DNA from: Spirochaetales bacterium
GTDB taxonomy: Bacteria; Spirochaetota; Spirochaetia; UBA9216
Assembly: GCA_016839055.1 (NCBI GenBank)
Contig: JAEKNX010000009.1
Location: 1-64,000 of the forward strand
Reading direction: 5' to 3'
Length of the DNA: 64,000 nucleotides
The position numbers and the translations under genes are program-made. Shown piece by piece: positions 49,075-57,874 of the stretch. The notes beneath the pieces are model-generated. The model made no database searches, was not told the DNA's origin, and worked only from the letters and a program-made list of their open reading frames with translations. The stretch's first letter is position 1; each line of letters opens with the position of its first letter.

Positions 49075-50523
49075 TCACTCCCCGGGGCCGCTCACCGGCT
49101 CTTCGGCAATGATTTCCAGGCAGGCACCTGAACTATAGTGATGCTCGGGCAGATCTCCATTTTCGGCTATCATTTTTATTCTCATCCACTTCCCGCTGCG
49201 GAACCGCAGAAACATCGAAAGACTCAGGATAATCAGAAAACCTATGAAGAAGAGCCACGCGGTCAGCGGGGTCACATTTAGAATTCTTATCAGATAAAAA
49301 ACAACTGCGGCAAACAGCCAGTGTAGAATTACTGAAGCAGTCATTACCCACCTCGTGTCCCCTGCACCGCGAAGCGCACCCACAAAAACTATCTGCGCGG
49401 AATCAGCAAGAATATACAGGGAAACGAGCCGGAGCATGGTAACAGCCATAGTGAAAACTTCCCCGTCCGCCTCTCCACCGGGGAGGAATACTCCGACTAG
49501 CAGCCGGGCTCCGAAAACGAAGATTATCAGCATTGTGAAAGAATACACCCAGGCAACCCGAAGGCCCATATAGGCAGTCCTCCGTGCTTCGGCAGGATCT
49601 CCTGCACCAACATTCCGGCCAACAAGGGAAGTGACCGCGTGCCCCATACCTAGCATAGGAAGAAAGGCTACAAGATCCCAATTGAAAGCCACAGTTACCG
49701 AGGCCGCAACCTGAGTTCCGTATGTATGCATGGTCTGAACGAAAAGATTAAAGGCTGCGATAGTCAGAAACATTTCTATTCCGGCGGGCACTCCAAATTT
49801 TAGCAGGGTTTTAAGAACCGCCGGCTGAAGCCTCAGGGATTTATGAGTTGAAAATTCTTCCCTGTTGCTGCGATTCAAGTAAGAGACCAGCAGGATTAGA
49901 AAAATGATGAAATTACCGCAGATTGTCCCGATTGCGGCCCCCCGCAGCCCCATAGCCGGAAGCCCGAGCTTTCCGAAAATAAGAATGTAATTCAGAGGAA
50001 GATTAACAAGCATTCCTGCGGCGTTGGCAGCCATGACGACCCTGGTCCGTCCTATACCGATAAAAAATCCGGCCAGCGCATGACGGAGGACGAGAAAAAT
50101 TATCCCGATGACCAGAGTCTGAAAATAGGTATAGGCCAGTTCCACCTGCAGAGCAGACTGACCTATAGCGGCCATGAATATCTTAGCAGCCGGCGCTGCG
50201 GCAAGCATCAGAGGATAACTAATGAGAGCCAGGATGACAGCCTGAAATGTCGCCTCCGCACATTTCCCGCTTCGGCCCGCACCGTAATTCTGAGCAACAA
50301 CCGCTGTTACATATCCGATGGTTCCGACAAAGAAAAAACTCAGCATGAGCTGGGTTAGTCCGCCGCTCATGGAGGCTGCAAGATACTCCCCTCCGAGTCT
50401 TGAGAGAAAGAGTCTGTCCGCGAAAAGCATTATTGTATCAGAGGCCTGGGAAATTACCATAGGAACGGCAATAACCAAGAGCCTCTGCAATGTCGATTTT
50501 GAATTGTTATTTTTCATAGTCAA
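49075..50523 (-). CDS. MATE family efflux transporter
   Basis: A 482-residue, 12-helix exporter in two homologous halves (AVPMVISQASDTIMLFADRLFLSRL; MGHAVTSLVGRNVGAG). It exports cationic drugs or metabolites with Na+ or H+. The reading begins TTG ACT ATG; GGAG lies 9 nt before the TTG and 15 nt before the ATG, so TTG is favoured. The last ~30 residues are hydrophilic and atypical. Confidence 0.88.
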   Translation of the reverse strand: MTMKNNNSKSTLQRLLVIAVPMVISQASDTIMLFADRLFLSRLGGEYLAASMSGGLTQLMLSFFFVGTIGYVTAVVAQNYGAGRSGKCAEATFQAVILALISYPLMLAAAPAAKIFMAAIGQSALQVELAYTYFQTLVIGIIFLVLRHALAGFFIGIGRTRVVMAANAAGMLVNLPLNYILIFGKLGLPAMGLRGAAIGTICGNFIIFLILLVSYLNRSNREEFSTHKSLRLQPAVLKTLLKFGVPAGIEMFLTIAAFNLFVQTMHTYGTQVAASVTVAFNWDLVAFLPMLGMGHAVTSLVGRNVGAGDPAEARRTAYMGLRVAWVYSFTMLIIFVFGARLLVGVFLPGGEADGEVFTMAVTMLRLVSLYILADSAQIVFVGALRGAGDTRWVMTASVILHWLFAAVVFYLIRILNVTPLTAWLFFIGFLIILSLSMFLRFRSGKWMRIKMIAENGDLPEHHYSSGACLEIIAEEPVSGPGE

Positions 50524-50545
50524 AAGATTTTACTCCGATGAAACA

Positions 50546-50597
50546 GAAAAAGCCATACGAGATATGATAGAAGATCTCATTTTTATATGGCTTTTTC
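50546..50597. repeat. Long inverted repeat with T-run between divergent genes
   Basis: GAAAAAGCCATA (50546-50557) pairs perfectly with TATGGCTTTTTC (50586-50597), and GAGAT/ATCTC pair inside. It looks like a rho-independent terminator but lies between two divergent start codons, 39 bp before the downstream ATG. Confidence 0.5.
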
Positions 50598-50636
50598 GGC
50601 TTGGAACTTTTTGATCATTAGCGTTATAATCTCTAT

Positions 50637-51104
50637 ATGAAAAGAACGAAAATGATTACAGGCGCTGCCTTGCTTCTGCTTCTCACTACCTCCTTGCTCT
50701 CGGGCTGCATGAGTTTCAGTAAAGTCGATGAGAAGGAGATTACAAATATTCTCATACTCATAGCCGAAGGCCGGCATGAGGAGCTGACAGAGATGAGCAG
50801 CAAGTCCTTTCTTCTCGATGGTGAGATTCTTCATGGCATAGTCCTCACGGGCAGCTTCTGGAGAGGACTCTCTGAGGCGAGGTTCTCTCTAAGCGGAGTA
50901 AAAATTATCAGGAACGAAGCCCTGACAGATGCGGATACTGGACTTTTCGGTAAAACTGCCGATGTGAAGGTCTTTTTCAGCAAATATACAGCCGAGCACT
51001 CGGTAATAATTGAGTTAGATTCAAGGGAAGGCCGTACATTTATGGTTCTGAGCCCAGAGACAGGCGGCATCAGGAAGATAACCGCATGGGGAGGGCCATA
51101 CTGA
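50637..51104 (+). CDS. Lipoprotein of unknown function
   Basis: A 155-residue protein with a signal peptide ending in the lipobox LLSGC (Cys near 24). The rest is a small alpha/beta region with DGEILHGIVLTGSFWRGL and ending RKITAWGGPY. It resembles NTF2-like lipoproteins in length but I cannot confirm that. The stop TGA overlaps the FecR-gene ATG by one base. Confidence 0.65.
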   Translation: MKRTKMITGAALLLLLTTSLLSGCMSFSKVDEKEITNILILIAEGRHEELTEMSSKSFLLDGEILHGIVLTGSFWRGLSEARFSLSGVKIIRNEALTDADTGLFGKTADVKVFFSKYTAEHSVIIELDSREGRTFMVLSPETGGIRKITAWGGPY

Positions 51105-52120
51105 TGAAAAAAGCGATATTGTCTGCCTTCCTGCTTTCCGCCCTTTGTTTTCCGGTGTTTTCCGCGGAGTCGGACGTCGTTTATATCGACGGCTGGGTTG
51201 ATCTGAAGGACAGCAGCGGAGAAGTATACGAACTGTTTATAGGCGACAGGGTTTTTACAGGAGACACAGTCATAACCGGTGATGACGGAGTTGCCGAGCT
51301 TGAGCCGGAATCAGGCAGCAGGATTATTATTAAACCCGGTACTGTTTTCTCGATCAAGGAACAGAACATAAACGGGAAAAAACATTCTGTTGTCTCGACA
51401 ACCCTCGGTGAGGTCGCATTCAAATTCAACAAAATGACTCAGGAGCCGATTATAGCTACCCCATCGACAATAATGGGTATCCGCGGCACCGAGTTTACGG
51501 TCTACGCGGGGGCTGACGGCTCATCCCTTGTCGTCGTTGATTCTGGGGCGGTTGAGGTGAGCAGTCAGGGTGAGTCTGTCTACCTCGAAGCCCAACAGGG
51601 TGTCGAAGTTCTCCCCGGAAAGACACCGGGTGAAAAATTCCCGGTCATGGGCAAGGCCGTAGATTTTGCAGAATGGAACGTCGACAGGATAGACAAGATG
51701 ATGGCATCACCAGGCGAGGCCCTTGCGTCTATCGCCTCTCAAATGGACAGCATGGCAGCGCAGACCGCCGAGTGGACGGCACTGCATACTGAGAGTACGG
51801 CAGAGCTTGTAAAGCTCAGGGCTGACATGGACGCCCTGTTTGATGCAGGAAAAGACGATGAGGCAAGAGAGCTCTATGCCGGGATAATCAGACCGCTTGA
51901 AATTACAAGTCTGCGGTATGTCATGAACTACCGCTACTATGCGCTCTCTGCCCTCTCAATGAGACAGCACATCTTAAGCGGATTCTATATCAGGATGAAG
52001 ACGGCCTTTATCGGCGACAAGGAAAATCCCGTCTATAAGGCCTTCACAAAAGATTACAGGAAGATTCTTACCGGATATGAGCAGAGGATTGTTCCCAATC
52101 TGGTTGAAGCTGATTATTGA
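51104..52120 (+). CDS. FecR-domain secreted protein
   Basis: A 338-residue protein. The signal peptide is MKKAILSAFLLSALCFPVFSA, then a FecR beta domain from ~23 to 170 (DGWVDLKDSSGEVYELFIGDRVFTGDTVITGDDGVAELE, IMGIRGTEFTVYAG), followed by a helical C-terminal region. It has no anti-sigma context (no sigma factor nearby), so it more likely has a structural or surface role, as in many FecR-domain proteins of spirochaetes. The start at 51104 couples to the previous gene's stop. Confidence 0.78.
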   Translation: MKKAILSAFLLSALCFPVFSAESDVVYIDGWVDLKDSSGEVYELFIGDRVFTGDTVITGDDGVAELEPESGSRIIIKPGTVFSIKEQNINGKKHSVVSTTLGEVAFKFNKMTQEPIIATPSTIMGIRGTEFTVYAGADGSSLVVVDSGAVEVSSQGESVYLEAQQGVEVLPGKTPGEKFPVMGKAVDFAEWNVDRIDKMMASPGEALASIASQMDSMAAQTAEWTALHTESTAELVKLRADMDALFDAGKDDEARELYAGIIRPLEITSLRYVMNYRYYALSALSMRQHILSGFYIRMKTAFIGDKENPVYKAFTKDYRKILTGYEQRIVPNLVEADY

Positions 52121-52164
52121 GGTTCTACTAAAATACAGTTATAGTAACTACATAAGGAGAAAAG

Positions 52165-52638
52165 ATGAAAAACATTAGAAAGATAGGAGCAGGACTTCTG
52201 CTGGTAATAATTCTTGTTGGTGCGTTTACGGGATGTGAAGACCTGCTCAACCAGCTGAATACCCCGACAACAGCAACGACAATGACAATAGCAGAGAGAA
52301 TTGCATCTTTTTCCGCCGCGATTAATGCAACAGACAGGGATGCTGCCAGCATCCAGGCAAATTTCGGCCCGGAAGGTGTCATGGAATACTACGGCACCGC
52401 TGCGGATCTCTCCCACTGGCAAGATGCATTCCCGGCAGAATACAACCACGCCTTCGAGGTAACAGACAGCACTGACTCATTGAACGTTGTGGTTTCCGGT
52501 ACGACAACCGGATACTCAGGCAACTCCATAGCTGAACCAACCTACAAATTCGTAATGTATCAGGAGGCTTCCGGAAACTTCCTTATTCAGGAAATATATG
52601 AAGACGGTACCATGCTCATCCGGAAGATAGATTTCTAA
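52165..52638 (+). CDS. Lipoprotein of unknown function
   Basis: A 157-residue protein with signal peptide and lipobox AFTGC (Cys near 24), followed by a Thr-rich linker (TPTTATTMT) and a compact region resembling NTF2-like proteins (ASFSAAINATDRDAAS..HWQDAFP). AAGGAG precedes the ATG. It is followed by a clear terminator and is likely the last gene of the three-gene surface cluster. Confidence 0.65.
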   Translation: MKNIRKIGAGLLLVIILVGAFTGCEDLLNQLNTPTTATTMTIAERIASFSAAINATDRDAASIQANFGPEGVMEYYGTAADLSHWQDAFPAEYNHAFEVTDSTDSLNVVVSGTTTGYSGNSIAEPTYKFVMYQEASGNFLIQEIYEDGTMLIRKIDF

Positions 52639-52659
52639 CCTGCTTCCAGATTGAACCTG

Positions 52660-52695
52660 AGCCCCTTCCCCTTCACCGGAGGAGGGGCTTTTTTT
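52660..52695 (+). terminator. Rho-independent terminator
   Basis: AGCCCCTTC pairs with GGAGGGGCT and is followed by seven T. It lies 21 bp after the lipoprotein stop. Confidence 0.85.
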
Positions 52696-52745
52696 CGCTT
52701 GTAATCCCCTGCCTACCCGCATTAAAATATGCTTAAGGAGCGAAG

Positions 52746-53339
52746 ATGGAACCCACAAGACTCGAAGCAGAAAAACTTTTTAAAAGGTATAACAAATCGC
52801 CAGGCCTCTACAAACACGCACTCGCGGTTGAGGCTGTGATGCGCCATATAGCAGAGCTAAACAATGAGGACGTGGAGAAGTGGGGAATAATTGGCCTTCT
52901 CCATGATCTCGATTACGAACAATATCCCGATCAGCACTGCACGATGAGCGGGAAGATAATGCGGGAGGAGCTCTGGCCCGAGGATTATATTCACGCAGTC
53001 GTATCACATGGCTGGGGAATATGTTCAGATGTTGAACCGACCGAACTTATGGAAAAATTTCTCTTTGCGACCGATGAGCTCACCGGTCTTGTCACAACCA
53101 CAGCCCTTGTGCGCCCGTCGAAGAGTGTTCTCGACATGAAAGTAAAATCAGTCAAAAACAAGTGGAAGGATAAACGCTTCGCGGCCGGTGTTGACCGCTC
53201 AATAATTGTGAAGGGAGCCGAAATGCTCGGAGTCGATGTGAGCGAGCTCATCGAGTTGACTATCGACGGCATGAAAACCGCAGCGGCCGAGCTGGGACTG
53301 GCCGGAGAGCCGGAGGCTTCAGCGGAATCTAAAGCCTGA
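52746..53339 (+). CDS. HD-domain phosphohydrolase
   Basis: A 197-residue HD protein. LLHDLDYEQYP holds the HD pair, H near 25 lies in YKHALAVEAV and H near 89 in AVVSHGWG. It resembles HDIG-type small hydrolases of unknown substrate. AAGGAG precedes the ATG. It is monocistronic and convergent with the response regulator. Confidence 0.78.
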   Translation: MEPTRLEAEKLFKRYNKSPGLYKHALAVEAVMRHIAELNNEDVEKWGIIGLLHDLDYEQYPDQHCTMSGKIMREELWPEDYIHAVVSHGWGICSDVEPTELMEKFLFATDELTGLVTTTALVRPSKSVLDMKVKSVKNKWKDKRFAAGVDRSIIVKGAEMLGVDVSELIELTIDGMKTAAAELGLAGEPEASAESKA

Positions 53340-53343
53340 AGCC

Positions 53344-54039
53344 CTAGGGCTCGAGCTCAAACTTGTAGCCGCGGCCGCGGTAGGTGATAATATGACGGGG
53401 CTTCTCCGACTCACCAAGCCGGGCACGGAGTTTTGCCACGTGAACATCGACCGTCCTTGTGGTAATCTCTGAATTGTATCCCCAGACATCATCTAAAATA
53501 TTATCCCGGCCGAGGATTCGGCCTTCATTCTGGGATAGATAGTCGAGCAGCCTGTACTCCTGGGCATTCAGCTCAACAGCCAGGCCGCCGCGCATCAAAC
53601 TTCCGCGCTCCCTGTCCAATCGGAACTCTCCAAAGACTACAACCTTCCTTCCTGCCCCTGACTTCCGTGAGGGAGATGCGGAACGCCGCAGAAGTGCCTC
53701 TATCCGCGCAAGAAGAACCCCCATATCAAAGGGCTTTGGCAGGTAATCATCGCCTCCAACCCGGAGGCCCATTACCGTATCAAGATCGGTATTTCTCGCG
53801 GTCAGCATCAAAACGGGTATATTGTTTCCAGCCTTTCGAATACTCTGGCAGATTGAAAATCCGTCCTTACCGGGAAGCATCAGGTCGAGAAGAATTAAAT
53901 CATACTTTCCGCTCATCGCCTCAGTCTCTCCGGCATGGCCGTCTCCACAGACAGTCGTGCCGTAACCTTCGGCCTGCAGTCTGTCTTCGAGAGTCATCTG
54001 TACACCGGGTTCATCTTCAATTATTAGTATATTCACCAT
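53344..54039 (-). CDS. OmpR/PhoB-type response regulator
   Basis: A 231-residue regulator: receiver domain 1-~120 with the phospho-Asp in LILLDLMLPGKDG and the Lys in LPKPFD, then a winged-helix DNA-binding domain (~135-230) ending in GYKFEL. It is encoded 1 nt after the sensor kinase. The divergent MacAB/TolC-like operon, with 11-bp-spaced TTACAA repeats upstream, is its probable target. Confidence 0.9.
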   Translation of the reverse strand: MVNILIIEDEPGVQMTLEDRLQAEGYGTTVCGDGHAGETEAMSGKYDLILLDLMLPGKDGFSICQSIRKAGNNIPVLMLTARNTDLDTVMGLRVGGDDYLPKPFDMGVLLARIEALLRRSASPSRKSGAGRKVVVFGEFRLDRERGSLMRGGLAVELNAQEYRLLDYLSQNEGRILGRDNILDDVWGYNSEITTRTVDVHVAKLRARLGESEKPRHIITYRGRGYKFELEP

Positions 54040-54040
54040 C

Positions 54041-55735
54041 TTATTCTCCAGATTCTACTGTGCAGGGGAGGCTCAGGGTAAACCTGCATCCGCCGGCCTT
54101 CTGCCCGTTTATTCTCAGATACGGACTTTCGGCTGTCAACCTGCCTCCTGCAGTCTCTGCCTTTCGCTTTGCGATGAAGAGCCCGAGGCCGCTCCCCTTC
54201 TCCTGGCGCTGCCGGCTTACGCTGTCGCGATAGAAGGGATCGTAAATGTGCTTGAGATCCCGGGGCTCAATGCCTCGCCCGTCATCTTCTACCGACAGAA
54301 CAAGGCTGCCGGGAATGCTGAGCTTCATCAGAATTCTAACTGTCCCCCCGGAATCGCCATAGGCATGAAATACTGCGTTTAAGACAAGATTTCGGGCAAC
54401 AAGCATTATAGTTTCCAAATCTCCCCGGCACGCAGGCGGCAAACCGCTGGTATTCCACTGAAGCAGGACTCCTTCCGCCGATGCAATAGCACCCAGGGTG
54501 GACTTAAGCTCGGTTAGGACTTCGGGAAAATAGATAACAACCGGTACTGGTTGTTTCAGTTTCTTATCTTCCATCCTGGAAAAAAGCAGGATCTCCTCAA
54601 TCATCTTGCCAAGCCGCCCTGATTGTTCAATTATCAAATTGCTGTAAGCGGTCAATTTTTCAGGCGGGACAATGCCTGTGGAAAGATTATCAGCAGCCGA
54701 CTGGATGACCGTCAGCGGAGTACGAAGTTCATGGGTAACCGAAGCGACGAACTCCCTCTCCTTAATTCTCATCTGCCGATACTTTCCGAATTGAAAAAAC
54801 AGCAGCAGAAACGAAATGCCTATCAGCAGCAAAATCAACATCGTTTCAAAGTAACTAACCGCAGCCCTGCGTTCGGTCTCATAATAAAAAGACCCTGAGG
54901 CTCCCCTTATCACAAGGATCATATCCGGTTCATCTATGAACATCGGTCCGCCGACCTTGCCTTCAGGTTTACCAGAATCGTCTACCGCCATCCCCCGTCC
55001 CGGAACCGGTATTACCAGCGAATCATCGGAGGGCTTGAGTCCTATTACAGCCCGAAGCGGCCTGAAATAATATTTATCGGCATCGAAATGGCTTTCATCT
55101 TTAAAACTTCGTTTCTCATCCTCATTATCAAATCTAATCCATTCGAACTGATAATCCGGCAGACTTAAAACCGCCGCCGGCTCGAGATAGGCGGTTCTGA
55201 ATCCTTCGGTATCAATCTCAAACAGTAAAGAAATACCCCCGTCTTTGCTGGAAACAAGAAGAAAGGTACCCCACTCATCCTCAGTCTTTCCTTTAAAAAA
55301 ATTAACATCGCGGTTGGAAGTTCTGAATTTCAGCTGATATTCGGTAGTGGTCCAATCTCCGGCCAGCAGATCAAAAAAATGCTGCCTCGCCGAATCTTCG
55401 GGATCAAGATATCCCGCAGCTGAGATAATATGGGAGAACTCCCCTGCCGGGCCGTATAGGCCGGATAGAGTCTCTATTCTATCTTTTAGATTCTCATCAG
55501 AGATTTCTGACAATAAGGCCTTTCCAGCTTCCGCTAAAAAATAAAAGCGCTGGTATTCACCGGAGACGGCCCGCCAGATTGTCCGCTCAAGCTCTCTCGA
55601 ATGGATGAAAATATCGGCCTTGAGGCTTTTTTCATACATCCTGTGAGTAAATACAAAGGCTGCGGCCATTATAAGTATAAAAATAGCGGCAACCGCAAAA
55701 TATACCGCCCTATAATATCCGGTTTTGATTCTCAT
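54041..55735 (-). CDS. Sensor histidine kinase
   Basis: A 564-residue kinase with a membrane helix at ~10-30, a periplasmic domain ~35-290 without a named fold, a second helix at ~296-314, and no clear HAMP domain. HisKA follows (FVASVTHELRTPLTVIQSAAD), then HATPase with NLVLNAVFHAYG, DDGRGIEP and GSGLGLFIAKR. It senses an envelope signal and phosphorylates the adjacent regulator. The gene starts 143 bp from the divergent efflux operon. Confidence 0.9.
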   Translation of the reverse strand: MRIKTGYYRAVYFAVAAIFILIMAAAFVFTHRMYEKSLKADIFIHSRELERTIWRAVSGEYQRFYFLAEAGKALLSEISDENLKDRIETLSGLYGPAGEFSHIISAAGYLDPEDSARQHFFDLLAGDWTTTEYQLKFRTSNRDVNFFKGKTEDEWGTFLLVSSKDGGISLLFEIDTEGFRTAYLEPAAVLSLPDYQFEWIRFDNEDEKRSFKDESHFDADKYYFRPLRAVIGLKPSDDSLVIPVPGRGMAVDDSGKPEGKVGGPMFIDEPDMILVIRGASGSFYYETERRAAVSYFETMLILLLIGISFLLLFFQFGKYRQMRIKEREFVASVTHELRTPLTVIQSAADNLSTGIVPPEKLTAYSNLIIEQSGRLGKMIEEILLFSRMEDKKLKQPVPVVIYFPEVLTELKSTLGAIASAEGVLLQWNTSGLPPACRGDLETIMLVARNLVLNAVFHAYGDSGGTVRILMKLSIPGSLVLSVEDDGRGIEPRDLKHIYDPFYRDSVSRQRQEKGSGLGLFIAKRKAETAGGRLTAESPYLRINGQKAGGCRFTLSLPCTVESGE

Positions 55736-55805
55736 GTTTCTATCTTAATCCTATAAAGCCCAATCAGCTATAAGCCTTCCGGTTAAAATCGGCAGAATTT
55801 ACATA

Positions 55806-55834
55806 GTTTACAATACGGTTACAAGCTGTTAACC
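55806..55834. promoter_or_regulatory. Direct repeats, OmpR-type site for efflux operon
   Basis: TTACAA occurs at 55808-55813 and 55819-55824, exactly 11 bp apart, followed by TTAACC at 55829. This is the spacing of OmpR/PhoB half-sites. It lies about 45 bp before the MFP start. Confidence 0.45.
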
Positions 55835-55878
55835 ATTGCCTTGCCCGAAAGATCTATATTCAGGCCCGGAGAGTATCA

Positions 55879-57168
55879 ATGGAACAGGAAAGAATAATTA
55901 ACATCGACAATATAGGCCCCGCGGCGTCAAGGAAAAAAAAGACGGCAAGAATAGCTACAATAGTCACCGTCATCCTGACTGTTGCGGCCGTCTATTACTT
56001 CTTTAATTACAAATCTACGTCGGAAACAGTCAGTATCAAGTCATACACGGTTTCAAAGGTATATTCGGGAGAGCTTGTCTCAACAACTGAAGCCAGCGGC
56101 ACAGTAGTTCTGCCCACTCAGGTAACAATAGTCAGCACCGAAGATGGATACGCTGACGAGCTTCTAACCGAAGAAGGCGCGCTTATAAGTACCGAGGACA
56201 TTTTGGCAATACTTGATGTACCCGATCTCGATGACGCCTATGATGTACTTACGGTAAGCCTGAAACAGGCGGTCATCGAGCTTGAATCCATTGAAACCGA
56301 TTATCAGTACCAGATTAGAAGCATTGAGCTCAATCTTAAGCGCCTTGAAGATGATATTCAGGAAGCGCATGAGGATGTTCAATCATATAAGGCGCTGGCC
56401 GAACTCAAGAGCTCGAGAGAAGCTGATTATGAAGATGCCCTGGACATTCTAAAGACCCTTAATGAGAAAAAAGAAGACTATGAGATTAGTCTAGGTGAAA
56501 CAAGAGTCAAGAAAGGCATCGCGCTTCGTAAGCAGCAGGCATCAATCGATCAGATAAGGGTGAATCTTGAAAACACGATAGAGGATATTGAAAAAACCAG
56601 GATAAAAAGCCCGATTGCGGGGGAGGTTCTCAGTATCAATGAAGGTCTCGCTATTCCCGGAAGCTCAATTGAACAAACAGACGCATTATTCATTGTCGCG
56701 GACAGAACCAACTCTTTCATCGATTTCGATGTCTATGAACAGTACGCAAATTTACTCGAGACAGGTGGAGAGATGATAGTCACAATAGGCTCTGACACGA
56801 TGAAAGCTAAAATCGTCAAAATTGGAAAGATAGCTGTCATGGATTCAGATGGACTCTCGGCGATGATTTCCGTAAGGGCCAAACCTATTACCGAAAACAG
56901 CCTGACGCCCGGAGCCTCGGCAGTCGCGAGCATTACCCTCGGTGTGAAAGAAAATGTCCTGATGCTGCCCAGAGGTTCGTATCTGACAACCGGGAGCCAG
57001 AAGTGGGTATTTAAAATTGAAGGTAATAAAGCCGTTAAAACAGAGGTCACCTTCGGCTCGATTGAGGGAACAGAGGTGGAAATTCTGAAAGGACTAAGCA
57101 CCGGAGATGAGGTAATAACCAGCAGTTATCAGAATTTCATTGACGAAGATCAGATAGAACTCAAATAA
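55879..57168 (+). CDS. Periplasmic adaptor (membrane fusion) protein, MacA-like
   Basis: A 429-residue MFP with an N-terminal anchor (~21-42), lipoyl/hairpin regions with long coiled coil (~150-250, KRLEDDIQEAHEDVQ) and beta-barrel and membrane-proximal domains. It bridges the ABC permeases and the TolC-like channel. GGAG is present upstream. It is the first gene of the five-gene export operon. Confidence 0.85.
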   Translation: MEQERIINIDNIGPAASRKKKTARIATIVTVILTVAAVYYFFNYKSTSETVSIKSYTVSKVYSGELVSTTEASGTVVLPTQVTIVSTEDGYADELLTEEGALISTEDILAILDVPDLDDAYDVLTVSLKQAVIELESIETDYQYQIRSIELNLKRLEDDIQEAHEDVQSYKALAELKSSREADYEDALDILKTLNEKKEDYEISLGETRVKKGIALRKQQASIDQIRVNLENTIEDIEKTRIKSPIAGEVLSINEGLAIPGSSIEQTDALFIVADRTNSFIDFDVYEQYANLLETGGEMIVTIGSDTMKAKIVKIGKIAVMDSDGLSAMISVRAKPITENSLTPGASAVASITLGVKENVLMLPRGSYLTTGSQKWVFKIEGNKAVKTEVTFGSIEGTEVEILKGLSTGDEVITSSYQNFIDEDQIELK

Positions 57169-57181
57169 GGGGAGTATTAAA

Positions 57182-57874
57182 ATGATAAAACTAGAACAGA
57201 TAAAAAAGCAGTATGATCTCGGCGGAACAAAGGTTACCGCCCTGAAGGATGTTTCTATAGAAATAAACCGGGGTGATTATGCTGCCATCATGGGCCCCTC
57301 AGGCTCTGGGAAATCAACATTGATGCATATATTGGGAATTCTCGATACCGCGACAGGCGGAAGATACTTTCTTGAAGATTATGATATCACGGCCCTGCCC
57401 GACATGGAGCAGGCTCGAATCCGAAACAAGCATTTTGGCTTCATCTTCCAGAGTTTCAATCTTTTTCCGGAGCTCTCCGCAGTTGAAAACGTGATGCTGC
57501 CCATGAGCTATGCGGGGGTTCCGTATAAAGCCCGGAAGGAAAAAGCCGTTCAGCTGCTCCATGAAGTCGGGCTGGAGCATAGGATGACCCATCTGCCGAC
57601 TATGCTATCCGGCGGTGAGCAGCAGAGGGTGGCCATTGCCCGCTCACTCTCAAATGATCCTGATCTGATCCTGGCAGATGAGCCCACCGGCAACCTGCCC
57701 TCTGATAAGGGAGAAGAGATAATGAAAATTCTCGAATCCCTTAACCGCCGGGGAGTTACCGTTGTGATGGTTACCCATAACCCGGAGCAGGGCAGGCGTG
57801 CTGGTTATATTATTGAACTGAGAGACGGAGCTTTAATTAAAGGCTCGCCCGATCCGGAGGTGAGCCGTGTATAA
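57182..57874 (+). CDS. MacB/LolD-type ABC transporter ATPase
   Basis: A 230-residue ATPase: Walker A GPSGSGKSTLMH, Q-loop FQSFNLFPELSAVENVMLP, signature LSGGEQQRVAIARSL, Walker B LILADEPTGNLPS and H-loop VTHN. It powers the two FtsX-type permeases that follow. The stop overlaps the next start by 8 nt. Confidence 0.95.
   Translation: MIKLEQIKKQYDLGGTKVTALKDVSIEINRGDYAAIMGPSGSGKSTLMHILGILDTATGGRYFLEDYDITALPDMEQARIRNKHFGFIFQSFNLFPELSAVENVMLPMSYAGVPYKARKEKAVQLLHEVGLEHRMTHLPTMLSGGEQQRVAIARSLSNDPDLILADEPTGNLPSDKGEEIMKILESLNRRGVTVVMVTHNPEQGRRAGYIIELRDGALIKGSPDPEVSRV

Noticed and set aside
50080-50614. Overlapping plus-strand frames antisense to the MATE gene
   Set aside because: Shadows without start signals; the MATE reading is unambiguous.
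51104-52120. FecR anti-sigma regulator of iron uptake
   Set aside because: It has a cleavable signal peptide, and there is no sigma factor or TonB receptor nearby.
53667-54233. 188-codon frame crossing the response regulator and kinase ends on the plus strand
   Set aside because: Antisense shadow of two certain genes, with no family features.
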